64,000 bases of DNA from Desulfovibrionaceae bacterium. GTDB taxonomy: Bacteria; Desulfobacterota; Desulfovibrionia; Desulfovibrionales; Desulfovibrionaceae. Positions 34,992 to 43,151 of the stretch are shown here, in pieces. Below the pieces are notes generated by a model that saw only the letters and a list, made by a program, of their open reading frames with translations, made no database searches and was not told the DNA's origin. The translations under genes were made by a program, and so were the position numbers. How positions within the stretch are numbered: the stretch's first letter is position 1; every line of letters starts with the position of its first letter. Where the stretch lies: contig WRIL01000003.1 in NCBI GenBank assembly GCA_009782775.1, positions 1 to 64,000 of the forward strand, in the 5' to 3' direction.

Positions 34992-36257
34992 CTAGCTCCG
35001 TACCTGTCCGCTGCCGCTTACCAGGTATTTTATAGTGGTCAGAGCCTCCAGACCCATGGGGCCCCTGGCGTGGAATTTCTGGGTGCTGATCCCCAATTCC
35101 GCGCCAAAGCCGAATTCGCCCCCATCGGTAAAACGAATCGAGGCATTGACATACACACAGGCCGCGTCCACCAGGGCGCGGAATTTTTCCGCCGCCCGCA
35201 AGTCTCTGGTAAGAATCGCCTCGGAGTGTTTCGTCCCGAAACGGTTGATATGCGAAATAGCTTCATCGCAGGAAGAGACGGTCTTAACCGCGAGAATATA
35301 ATCTAAAAACTCGCGCTCCCAGTCTTCCTCGGTGGCTTCTTTCAACGCCAGGCCAGCGGGAAGGATGCCCACGGCCTCCATGGCCCCGGCATCGCAACGC
35401 AGTTCCACCTTGCCAGCCAATCTTGCCGCCAGAACCGGCATGAGGGCGTCCAGGGCCTCCCGTTGCACCAGCAGGGTTTCCACCGCATTACAGGCGCCGG
35501 GCTTTTGCAGCTTCGCGTTGATGATTATTTCCACCGCCTGAAGCATGTCCGCGCTACCCTCCACATAGATGTGGCAGTTCCCTTCGCCGGTTTCAATTAC
35601 CGGAACGCGGGCGTTCTCCACCACCCGGCGGATCAATTCTTTCCCTCCCCTAGGCAGAAGCGCGTCAATCCAGCCTCGCGCCCCTAATATCTCCTCAACT
35701 TCGTCCCTGCTGCCCGATTCCGCCAGCCCCACCGCCTCCGCAAGGCCGCCGCCTTCCTTAAGGCCCGCCTTGATTGAACGCACCAAGGCCTTGTTCGATT
35801 CCAGCGCCGAAGAAGACCCACGCAACAGAATCGAACAGCCCGCCTTATAGGCCAGGGCCGCGCAATCGGCGGTAACATTGGGCCGCGATTCATAAATGAT
35901 GGCCGCGACTCCCAGCGGCACGCTGATTTGTTCGATCAACAAGCCATTGGGCAGGGTCCACCCCCCCCGCACCTTGCCTATGGGGTCTTCCTGCCGGATA
36001 ACAACATCAATGCCCAGGATAATGTCGTCTATCCGCCGGTCATTGAGCAACAGCCGGTCAACCAGGCTTTCCTTCATGCCTTCCGCCCTGGCCCGATCCA
36101 CGTCATGGGCATTGGCCTCCAGAATGAACGCCCGGTCCCGTTCAATGGCCGCGGCCGCCGCTGTCAGGGCCTTATCCTTGGCCATGCGGTTTTCCAAGGC
36201 CAGTTTCACCTGGGCTTGCCTGAGAGAAGGAAATATTGTTTCCGCCAAAAAACTCAT
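34992..36257 (-). CDS. proA: Gamma-glutamyl phosphate reductase
   Basis: A 421-residue NADPH-dependent reductase that converts glutamyl phosphate to glutamate semialdehyde. Aldehyde-dehydrogenase-like blocks include EDPIGKVRGGWTLPNGLLIE, IYESRPNVTADCAALAYKAG (cofactor region), VPVIETGEGNCHIYV and the catalytic cysteine in KPGACNAVETLLV, with late EFGFGAELGISTQKFHARGP. Length is normal. Its start overlaps the TRAP binding protein stop by four bases, indicating coupling. With proB it supplies the glutamate semialdehyde that cyclises on the way to proline. Confidence 0.95.
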   Translation of the reverse strand: MSFLAETIFPSLRQAQVKLALENRMAKDKALTAAAAAIERDRAFILEANAHDVDRARAEGMKESLVDRLLLNDRRIDDIILGIDVVIRQEDPIGKVRGGWTLPNGLLIEQISVPLGVAAIIYESRPNVTADCAALAYKAGCSILLRGSSSALESNKALVRSIKAGLKEGGGLAEAVGLAESGSRDEVEEILGARGWIDALLPRGGKELIRRVVENARVPVIETGEGNCHIYVEGSADMLQAVEIIINAKLQKPGACNAVETLLVQREALDALMPVLAARLAGKVELRCDAGAMEAVGILPAGLALKEATEEDWEREFLDYILAVKTVSSCDEAISHINRFGTKHSEAILTRDLRAAEKFRALVDAACVYVNASIRFTDGGEFGFGAELGISTQKFHARGPMGLEALTTIKYLVSGSGQVRS

Positions 36258-37276
36258 CTTGCCTCCGTCATGATTCGGCGCATGCGTTCGTAGACCGCAC
36301 GAGGATTGTTCATGCCGGCGACCTGGGCGTTATTCTGCCACTGCTCCAGAAGATTATCCTGAAAGGCCTTGCGCAGGACGGCCCGTTCTCCGGCGGAGAG
36401 ATAGTGGACGCGCAGACTCCCGGCGCGCAGATCATCCATATCCATACGGTGGGCGGCGCGCAGAACCCTGCCCAGTTCTTGCGACAGCTTTAAACCGCTG
36501 GCGTCAGCGAGAATTTTACGCAGATCCAGGGGCAGGATATCCCAAAGCCCCTGGTTAATGCCCAGCCAGCACATGCCCCCGGGCAGATCCACCAGGGCGG
36601 CCTGGGAAAATTCTTTTTCCGCCTGTATCTGTCCGGCCTGATCCAGGGTGAGCAGGGCGCCGTCCGCCTCTTGCTCGTTCAAATACATGGAAAAATCGCC
36701 CAAGGGAACGGTCAGGGGGTAAGCGCCCAGAAAGGCCAGGGCTTCGGCCGCGGCCGGAGTCTCCGCCAGGATGCGCCGTCCGCGCAGATCCGCCGTCCCG
36801 TAAAGACCATCCCGGACGGCATAGAGGTTGTACGGTTGCCGGGCATGCAAGGCCAGGATCCTGATACCTTTGAATTCTTTCTGCAATTCCGGCAAATCCT
36901 GGTATATACGCCAAAAAGCCGTGCTTTTCCGTGCCAGGGTTTCCTCACCCAAGTCCAGAGCCGTGCTCTGGCCAAGGGGAAAGTGAGTCCAAGCGGCGCT
37001 CAAGGCTCCGTGTCCCATGGCGATTTGCCCCAGGCGCACGGCCTGGAGCACTTCATCGTCCTGGCAAAGTGCGCCAGGATTATACAGACGGATGATCAAC
37101 CGCCCCTTGCTCTGGCGCAACATTTCGCCGGCCCAGGGCAGGAGAACCTCTTTGACCACAGGATGATCCTCGGGATAGAGGCAGGCCAGATTCAAGACGA
37201 GGCTCTCCGGCTCGGCGGCGCGTAGTGGAGCGGCCAACAGGGCCATAAGGAAAAAAGCGAAAGAAACTCCTCTCAT
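36254..37276 (-). CDS. TRAP transporter solute-binding protein (DctP-like), no transporter partners nearby
   Basis: A 340-residue secreted protein. A signal peptide is visible (MRGVSFAFFLMALLAAPLRA, cleavage after ARA). The mature domain resembles the DctP/TAXI-type binding proteins: LACLYPEDHPVVKEVLLPWA near the start, GRLIIRLYNPGALCQDDEVLQ, and LRGRRILAETPAAAEALAFL where the ligand-contacting arginine lies. It would bind small organic acids in the periplasm. No DctQ or DctM membrane genes occur in the window; proA overlaps its stop by four bases. The start is uncertain: an upstream extension exists, but the signal peptide favours ATG 37276. Confidence 0.78.
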   Translation of the reverse strand: MRGVSFAFFLMALLAAPLRAAEPESLVLNLACLYPEDHPVVKEVLLPWAGEMLRQSKGRLIIRLYNPGALCQDDEVLQAVRLGQIAMGHGALSAAWTHFPLGQSTALDLGEETLARKSTAFWRIYQDLPELQKEFKGIRILALHARQPYNLYAVRDGLYGTADLRGRRILAETPAAAEALAFLGAYPLTVPLGDFSMYLNEQEADGALLTLDQAGQIQAEKEFSQAALVDLPGGMCWLGINQGLWDILPLDLRKILADASGLKLSQELGRVLRAAHRMDMDDLRAGSLRVHYLSAGERAVLRKAFQDNLLEQWQNNAQVAGMNNPRAVYERMRRIMTEAR

Positions 37277-37365
37277 GGATTGCTTATTAACCTTGCCCCG
37301 GACAAAAGCCAAGGGTAAAAAACAGAATAACTTGTCAAACACGGGTAAATAGGTCAATTTACCCC

Positions 37366-37968
37366 ATGCGCATCATCTCCGGGGCATACAGGGGGAGAGA
37401 ACTGAAAACCGCCAGCGGTCCAGGTTATCGCCCGGCCATGAGCAAGGTGCGCTCCGCGCTTTTTTCCATGCTGGAGGCCCGGGGAATGGATTGGCCGACA
37501 TGCCGGGTTCTGGATTTGTTCGCGGGCAGCGGCAGCCTGGGGTTTGAGGCCTTGAGCCGTGGCGCGGCCTTGGTGTGTTTTGTGGAATCGCTCCCCAAAG
37601 CCGTGGCCGGAATCCGCAAAAATGCGGAAATGCTGGGCATCAATGGAAGACGTTGCCTGATCCTGGAAGAAGAGGCTGGGCGAATGCTGGGGCGCGGCTC
37701 TCCCTTGGCCTATGATTTGATTTTCATTGATCCGCCGTATGGCCAGGACTTATTTTCCTCCTCCCTTAAAGCCGTTTTACGCCGCGGCTGGCTTAAGGAG
37801 GGCGGTTTTCTCAACGCGGAGCTTGAAAGCGGCTTTAGATTCGACCCTGAACAGGCGGACCCACTTTTGACCTTGGAAGCAGACCGCCACTACGGACAGA
37901 CGAGGCTCTTGCTATGGATCAAAAAAACTCCAGAATCGCCATCTATCCAGGCACCTTCGACCCTCTGA
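37366..37968 (+). CDS. rsmD: 16S rRNA (guanine(966)-N2)-methyltransferase
   Basis: A 200-residue SAM-dependent methyltransferase. Visible elements: MRIISGAYRGRELKT at the N-terminus, RPAMSKVRSALFSML, motif I VLDLFAGSGSLGFEALSRGA (about 48-67) and the catalytic DPPYGQD (about 123-129). It methylates G966 of 16S rRNA in the small subunit. Its 3' end overlaps the coaD start by 55 bases in a different frame; the same pair is adjacent in many bacteria. The gene is divergent from the TRAP protein, with about 90 bases between starts. Confidence 0.92.
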   Translation: MRIISGAYRGRELKTASGPGYRPAMSKVRSALFSMLEARGMDWPTCRVLDLFAGSGSLGFEALSRGAALVCFVESLPKAVAGIRKNAEMLGINGRRCLILEEEAGRMLGRGSPLAYDLIFIDPPYGQDLFSSSLKAVLRRGWLKEGGFLNAELESGFRFDPEQADPLLTLEADRHYGQTRLLLWIKKTPESPSIQAPSTL

Positions 37969-38417
37969 CCAACGGGCATGTCAGCCTGATCCGCCGGGGT
38001 TGCGAAATTTTTGACCGGCTCATCGTGGCCGTGGCCAAGGATACGACCAAAACCACCCTTTTCAGCCTGGATGAACGGAAAGAGCTTATCCGGCTGGTTT
38101 TCGCCGACCATCCCCAAGTACAGGTGGAGCCTTTCAGCGGTCTGCTGGTGGAGTATGCGGAAAGCCTGGGGGCCAGGGTGATTCTGCGCGGCCTGCGCGC
38201 GGTTTCAGACTTTGATTACGAATTTCAGATGACCCTGATGAACCGCAAATTGACCCGCAATGTGCAGACGGTTTTCTTGGCGACCGACTACCAATGGCTT
38301 TTCACCAGCTCCACCCTGGTCAAGCACACCGCCTCCGTAGGGGGCGATGTCCGCGACCTGGTTCCGGAAGAAGTGTTCAGAGCCCTGCGCGGCAAATACG
38401 CCGCGAACCTCTCCTGA
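37914..38417 (+). CDS. coaD: Phosphopantetheine adenylyltransferase
   Basis: A 167-residue enzyme that makes dephospho-CoA from phosphopantetheine and ATP, the penultimate step of coenzyme A synthesis. Motifs: IYPGTFDPLTNGHVSLIRR with the HxGH-equivalent NGH, SDFDYEFQMTLMNR and the C-terminal TSSTLVKHTASVGGDVRDLV. It overlaps rsmD by 55 bases, which is longer than usual but both frames are well supported. It converges on tamB, whose stop codon is four bases away. Length is typical. Confidence 0.95.
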   Translation: MDQKNSRIAIYPGTFDPLTNGHVSLIRRGCEIFDRLIVAVAKDTTKTTLFSLDERKELIRLVFADHPQVQVEPFSGLLVEYAESLGARVILRGLRAVSDFDYEFQMTLMNRKLTRNVQTVFLATDYQWLFTSSTLVKHTASVGGDVRDLVPEEVFRALRGKYAANLS

Positions 38418-38420
38418 GCC

Positions 38421-41400
38421 TCAATAATCCCTCTTCCAGCCCAGCCCCACTTCGCTGGAGCGCGTACTGCTGCGGCCCTGAAGGATCGTATTTGGCCTAA
38501 GCTCCACCTCCACCCGCACGCCGGTGCTGTCTTCCGTAACCCCCTGCTCCACTCCCACATAAATGGCGTTATTGATATACTTGCCGGCTTCCAGATGAGG
38601 TATGGCATCCGTATTGTCTTCCGCTCCGGAGGAGGCCCCCATAGCCTCGGCGCCGGGGGCGCCGTAGGTATTGCGCTGCCCCCCGCCGGTAGCGCCGCTG
38701 CTGAGACGCAGCATATCAACCCCCAGGGTTTGACGCATGCCGCCAAGCAGACCCGACCCGCCCTCGGAAAGCTCACGCAGGCTGTTGGCCAGCTGCAAGG
38801 CCTCAAAGTGGCTCAGGCCGGTGGAATTTTTGCCGAAGAGCACTTGGGAAAGCACCTGATCCTGGGGCAAAGGCGGAATACTGCTCAAGTGGATACGCGG
38901 ACGTCTGGCCCGGCCCTGTATGAAGGCCAGAGCCTTGATGTCCGAACCCGTATAAGTCAATTCCAGGTTCAGTATTGGATCGATCTCCCGTCCGCTGTTA
39001 AGAACGATCTCTCCGCCGGTAAAGACAAAGGGCCTGGAAAGCAGATCAAAAGCCCCGCGCACCGGGCGGAAGCTGCCGCTCAGGAGAGGTTCGTCCGGGG
39101 AACCGAACACGTTTATCGCCCCGGCCCATTCGCTGTCCAGGCCCAGACCCCGGACATAGAAACGTCCGGGAATGTTTATCGTCACGCGCAACGACGGCCC
39201 GGACACGTTTTTTTCCGAGACTACGGCATCCATCCGGCTAATCTCCAGCGTCTCCACCGAACCGCCCAATGAGGCAAGCAAGGTATATTCCCCCCGCTCC
39301 ACTTCAATATTCGCCGTAACCTCCGGAGCGTTGAGCGGCCCGTCTATATCCAGCAGTCCGGAAAGACGCACATTGAGGTCATCACGGCGCAAAGGCTGTA
39401 AATGGACAACCCGGCCGTGCAGACGCAGCCTGGGGACAAATGCCTCCTGGCCCGTCCTTTCAGGCGCATCCAACATCCCTTGCAGGGCAAGGCTCCCGCG
39501 CCCTCCGTCAGAGGCGGCCAGCAATAATTCCAATTGCCGGTTCTTGCCCTGGGCCTCCAGGCTGATGTCATCCAAAAACAGGCCCAGGATACGGTCCGCG
39601 TAACGCCCCTGCGTCAAGTAGGCGCTGCCTGTATAAAGCGGGGCCTCCAAGCTGCCGGACAAAGAAAGGTCAATACGGCTGTAGCCGCTGAGTTCGCGGT
39701 CAGCCATAGGCAGGATGCGGCAAAAAGGATCCAGGGGACCCTGCCAAAAGACATTCGCCTCCAGCGGGGCCGCCCTGTCCGGGAGAGGAAAGGACCCACC
39801 GGCAGGCAGGATCAAGGGCAACGCAAATTCCAGCCGGCCTTCCTGTGTGTCTGCCGGCGCTCCCGCATAAATCAGCCGCCCCTGGCCTGACAAATACATG
39901 CGCCCCGTTTGTCCGCTCAAGCGCGGAAAGGCGGAGGAAGGGGGCGCCCCCAGACCGGCCGTAAGCCGGAACAACAGCGGCGTATCTTCCGGATGGCCGG
40001 AGCCCGCCCCCCGGCCCGCATCTTTTTCGTCCAGGGGCTTACGATCCAGCACACTTTCCGGCATGATCTCGGATCGCAAATCCAGTTGCCCATTCCACTC
40101 CTCTCCCTGGCGGGCAAGATGCAAATCCAGGCTCATAGCGCCCTCCGGGAAGGAGGAGTCCACCAGCAGAGAAGCCAGGCCAAAGGGCATGTTCTGCACC
40201 TGGAGTATAAATTTATCCTGCTTCCGGCCAAAATCCAGGGAAGCGGCAAGCGCGCCGCGCACAGCCGGTATGCCCGTTGCCCCCCGGATCCTGCTTTGCC
40301 CGGAATGAGCAGGCGCGGTCAGATTAAGGCGCAGTTCCGGCAAAAACAAACCCCGGCTGAAATCAAGGGTCGCGGGCGCGTCCAACTCTATACCCGCGCT
40401 CTGATCCGGGGTGCGCAACAAAAAAGACCGCACGGTCAGCGTTGATTTTACCCAGTCAAAATACCCGGCCAGGAGGGCGATTTCAGCGGCGCGCGGCGAC
40501 GATGATGCTGGAGAGGCCCCGCTTCTGGAAGACTGCCCCCCGCGCCAGCTTCCCAACAGGGACAGGTTAAAGGCTCCACCCATGGGGCTTGAATGGACGG
40601 CCAATTCTCCCTGCCGCCAACGAAAACGGCCCCACTGTCCGCGTTTCACCGTGGAACGCATGATTAACACCGGTTCCTGAAAAAGATCGGAAATATACGC
40701 GGATCCGCTGGAGCCATCCACGCTGAAAAAAACATCCCGGATGTCGAACTCATGGTGTTCGGCCAAGGCCACATCCAGCCTCCCGGCGCGCCAGCTTATA
40801 TCCAGGCGTTGCCCTAGGGATTCGGGGACGAAAGACAGGCTCACGCTGGCCGGATCACCGCTGCAATGCACACCGCTCAAGATCATCAGCGGCCGCCAGC
40901 CGAAGATGTCCAACTGGACCTCTCCGGCCAGACGCGGCGACTGCCGGCGATCCGCCGGCAATTCAAAGTCCAGGTCCGCCGCCAGCAATAAATCCGTCCC
41001 CGTAACCCGGAACCCGCTCAAAGCGGCCCGCAGGCCTCGAACATCCGAATGCAGGTAAAAGGCGCTTTCCAAGTGTACCGGTCCGCCATCCTGGTAAGAA
41101 AAATCCAGAGAACTCCGGCCCTGAATCTTTCCCTGATCCATGGCGAACTCCAAATCCGCGCTCACCTCGCGCAGAATCACCGATGAAGGGGCGCGGAGAT
41201 CCGCCAGGTTCAGGGATATTTCCACCTGTGGGGCAAACAGGGGACCATATAGGGAAATATCCGCGAGGCTAGCTTCGCCCCGCCGGGCCTGGCTGAACAA
41301 TCCGCCCCGGATCAAGGGGTCCAGGTCATCCAGGTGCAGGTTCAGACCGGCCTTGAGCCAGGCCTTGGATAAACCGGCGGAAACGCCCCTGAGGTCCGCC

Positions 41401-43151
41401 TGCCCCTCCAGATGCGCGAGACCGCTGGCCAACTTGGTCAGATGCAGGGCGTAAGCGTCATTCTGTATTGAAAGATCCGCCTCCAAGGCCAGTTCGTCTC
41501 CCAGAAACTCCGCAGGCCAGGACGCGGGCCAGAGCATCTTCCGACCCGCGAAGTTCACGGCCAGGGAACCGCCGGAAGCGAACCCGGACGCCCATCCGGA
41601 CGCCCCCCGGCTCAGAGGCGGTTCAACGGAGGCCAACCGCAGGTCCAAGGCCAGATCGCCGTCAGGAATACCCCCCGGCTGATCCAGCAGCTCTTCCAGC
41701 CGGGCTTTCCAGGCCCCTCCGGCCGCCGCCCGCAAATCCGCCTGAGCGGTCATCCCGCCGTTATCCAGATTCAGGTCGCCTTGGGCCAGGGCGTTAATCC
41801 CGGCGCCGGAGCAACGGAAAGATCGCAGGGTGAGGACATTTCCACGCAAGGAGCTGTCCAGGGCATAGTCCAGGGAAATATCCCCGCCGTCAAGGCGCAG
41901 CGCCGCCTCCCCCTCAAGCCCCAGAGAGAGCGCCCTGCCCAGCCTCGCCTGAAAACGCGTCTCCAGACGCAAATCTCCAGGCAAATACTGGCGCAGGGCC
42001 GGAGATTCCCGCCTTAGCGAAGCCTGGAACCCTCCTTGCGCCAGCAAGCCTCCGGGGCGAGTCCGCAGGGAAAGCTCACGCAGATCCAACTCCCAGGCCA
42101 TCCCGGAATGCGCCAGGGCGTTTACCCGTAAAGACTGGTCCTCATACCTGGCCTCGGCCCGCAGGTCCAGGGACGGCTGAAAAAAGGCTCTCCAATCCTC
42201 AGGCAAGGCCGGTCCGGGAGTAGCCTGCAAGGTCAAATCCATGTACAGCCGGGCATCCAAAATCCGGCTGAAATCAATGTCCGGGACGAGGGCGGCCAGA
42301 CTCATGCGCCCCTGCCCGCTGATCAACTCGCCGTTTCCGGATTCGGCCATAAAGGTAATCGCCCCCTGCCAGCTTTGTGGAGAACCGCTCCCTTCCACAA
42401 GCAGGTCATAAGCCGGCGTATCGGACCGGCCGATCAACCCTGCCAGAAAGCCGTTTTCAGCCTCGCGGGCGCTGAGGCGCAAATGCAGGTAATCATGACC
42501 ATGTATGGACAACGGCCTATGGATATTCTCATCCATAGGCCGCGGCTCGGTGCGCAATTCCAGGCTAAAGCCCGTGCCGTCCGGATGCAGCAAAGAGGCA
42601 TCCAGGTTGGCGGCCAGACCGCTGGAAGAGAGAAAGGCCCCTCCCCGCGCGTTTATCAACATGCTCCGCAGGGCTTCCCCGATCCGCCCGTTCCGGATAT
42701 CCACCATGCCCAAACGCAGATCCAGGGGCAGGGACATCTCCTGGCCCTCTTCTTCCTCATTCTCGGATTCCGGAGCTTGGGGCAGCGCCGGCGCGCGAAG
42801 CAACTCCGGTTCCAGGATCCGGAGCAGTTCCACATGGATTTCGCCCTGCAAAAGAGCCGTCGCTTGCAGGCGAATTTCCATTTCCCTGGCGGTGAAGCAA
42901 AGCCCCTGCCCATCCAGGAGCCTTACCCCGCGCAAAGATAAGACCAGGGGCAGAGGGCCGCGGAATTCATCCAGCTCCAGGTTCAGGCTATATCCGGCCA
43001 GTTCCGAGCGCGCAAGCCCAAGCAGCACACGTTCGGCATACGGGGTGCGCAACCAGAGAGCTAAGGCCAGGGCAGCCACCATGATGGCCGCCAGGCTCCC
43101 TCCCAGGATTTTCAGAAACCTCTTGCCCCATTTAAATATGGCCGGACGCAT
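38421..43151 (-). CDS. tamB: TamB-like inner-membrane translocation/lipid-transport protein
   Basis: A 1576-residue protein, long like other TamB/AsmA-superfamily members. One N-terminal membrane segment (about 17-40, ILGGSLAAIMVAALALALWL) anchors it, and most of the protein is extended beta-helix-like repeat with alternating hydrophobic strands. The C-terminal about 400 residues match the DUF490 domain with INIPGRFYVRGLGLDSEW, INVFGSPDEPLLSGSFRP and LPQDQVLSQVLFG. TamB spans the periplasm and, with TamA, moves outer-membrane proteins or phospholipids. Its ATG overlaps the tamA stop codon, so the two are translationally coupled. Intact. Confidence 0.9.
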   Translation of the reverse strand: MRPAIFKWGKRFLKILGGSLAAIMVAALALALWLRTPYAERVLLGLARSELAGYSLNLELDEFRGPLPLVLSLRGVRLLDGQGLCFTAREMEIRLQATALLQGEIHVELLRILEPELLRAPALPQAPESENEEEEGQEMSLPLDLRLGMVDIRNGRIGEALRSMLINARGGAFLSSSGLAANLDASLLHPDGTGFSLELRTEPRPMDENIHRPLSIHGHDYLHLRLSAREAENGFLAGLIGRSDTPAYDLLVEGSGSPQSWQGAITFMAESGNGELISGQGRMSLAALVPDIDFSRILDARLYMDLTLQATPGPALPEDWRAFFQPSLDLRAEARYEDQSLRVNALAHSGMAWELDLRELSLRTRPGGLLAQGGFQASLRRESPALRQYLPGDLRLETRFQARLGRALSLGLEGEAALRLDGGDISLDYALDSSLRGNVLTLRSFRCSGAGINALAQGDLNLDNGGMTAQADLRAAAGGAWKARLEELLDQPGGIPDGDLALDLRLASVEPPLSRGASGWASGFASGGSLAVNFAGRKMLWPASWPAEFLGDELALEADLSIQNDAYALHLTKLASGLAHLEGQADLRGVSAGLSKAWLKAGLNLHLDDLDPLIRGGLFSQARRGEASLADISLYGPLFAPQVEISLNLADLRAPSSVILREVSADLEFAMDQGKIQGRSSLDFSYQDGGPVHLESAFYLHSDVRGLRAALSGFRVTGTDLLLAADLDFELPADRRQSPRLAGEVQLDIFGWRPLMILSGVHCSGDPASVSLSFVPESLGQRLDISWRAGRLDVALAEHHEFDIRDVFFSVDGSSGSAYISDLFQEPVLIMRSTVKRGQWGRFRWRQGELAVHSSPMGGAFNLSLLGSWRGGQSSRSGASPASSSPRAAEIALLAGYFDWVKSTLTVRSFLLRTPDQSAGIELDAPATLDFSRGLFLPELRLNLTAPAHSGQSRIRGATGIPAVRGALAASLDFGRKQDKFILQVQNMPFGLASLLVDSSFPEGAMSLDLHLARQGEEWNGQLDLRSEIMPESVLDRKPLDEKDAGRGAGSGHPEDTPLLFRLTAGLGAPPSSAFPRLSGQTGRMYLSGQGRLIYAGAPADTQEGRLEFALPLILPAGGSFPLPDRAAPLEANVFWQGPLDPFCRILPMADRELSGYSRIDLSLSGSLEAPLYTGSAYLTQGRYADRILGLFLDDISLEAQGKNRQLELLLAASDGGRGSLALQGMLDAPERTGQEAFVPRLRLHGRVVHLQPLRRDDLNVRLSGLLDIDGPLNAPEVTANIEVERGEYTLLASLGGSVETLEISRMDAVVSEKNVSGPSLRVTINIPGRFYVRGLGLDSEWAGAINVFGSPDEPLLSGSFRPVRGAFDLLSRPFVFTGGEIVLNSGREIDPILNLELTYTGSDIKALAFIQGRARRPRIHLSSIPPLPQDQVLSQVLFGKNSTGLSHFEALQLANSLRELSEGGSGLLGGMRQTLGVDMLRLSSGATGGGQRNTYGAPGAEAMGASSGAEDNTDAIPHLEAGKYINNAIYVGVEQGVTEDSTGVRVEVELRPNTILQGRSSTRSSEVGLGWKRDY

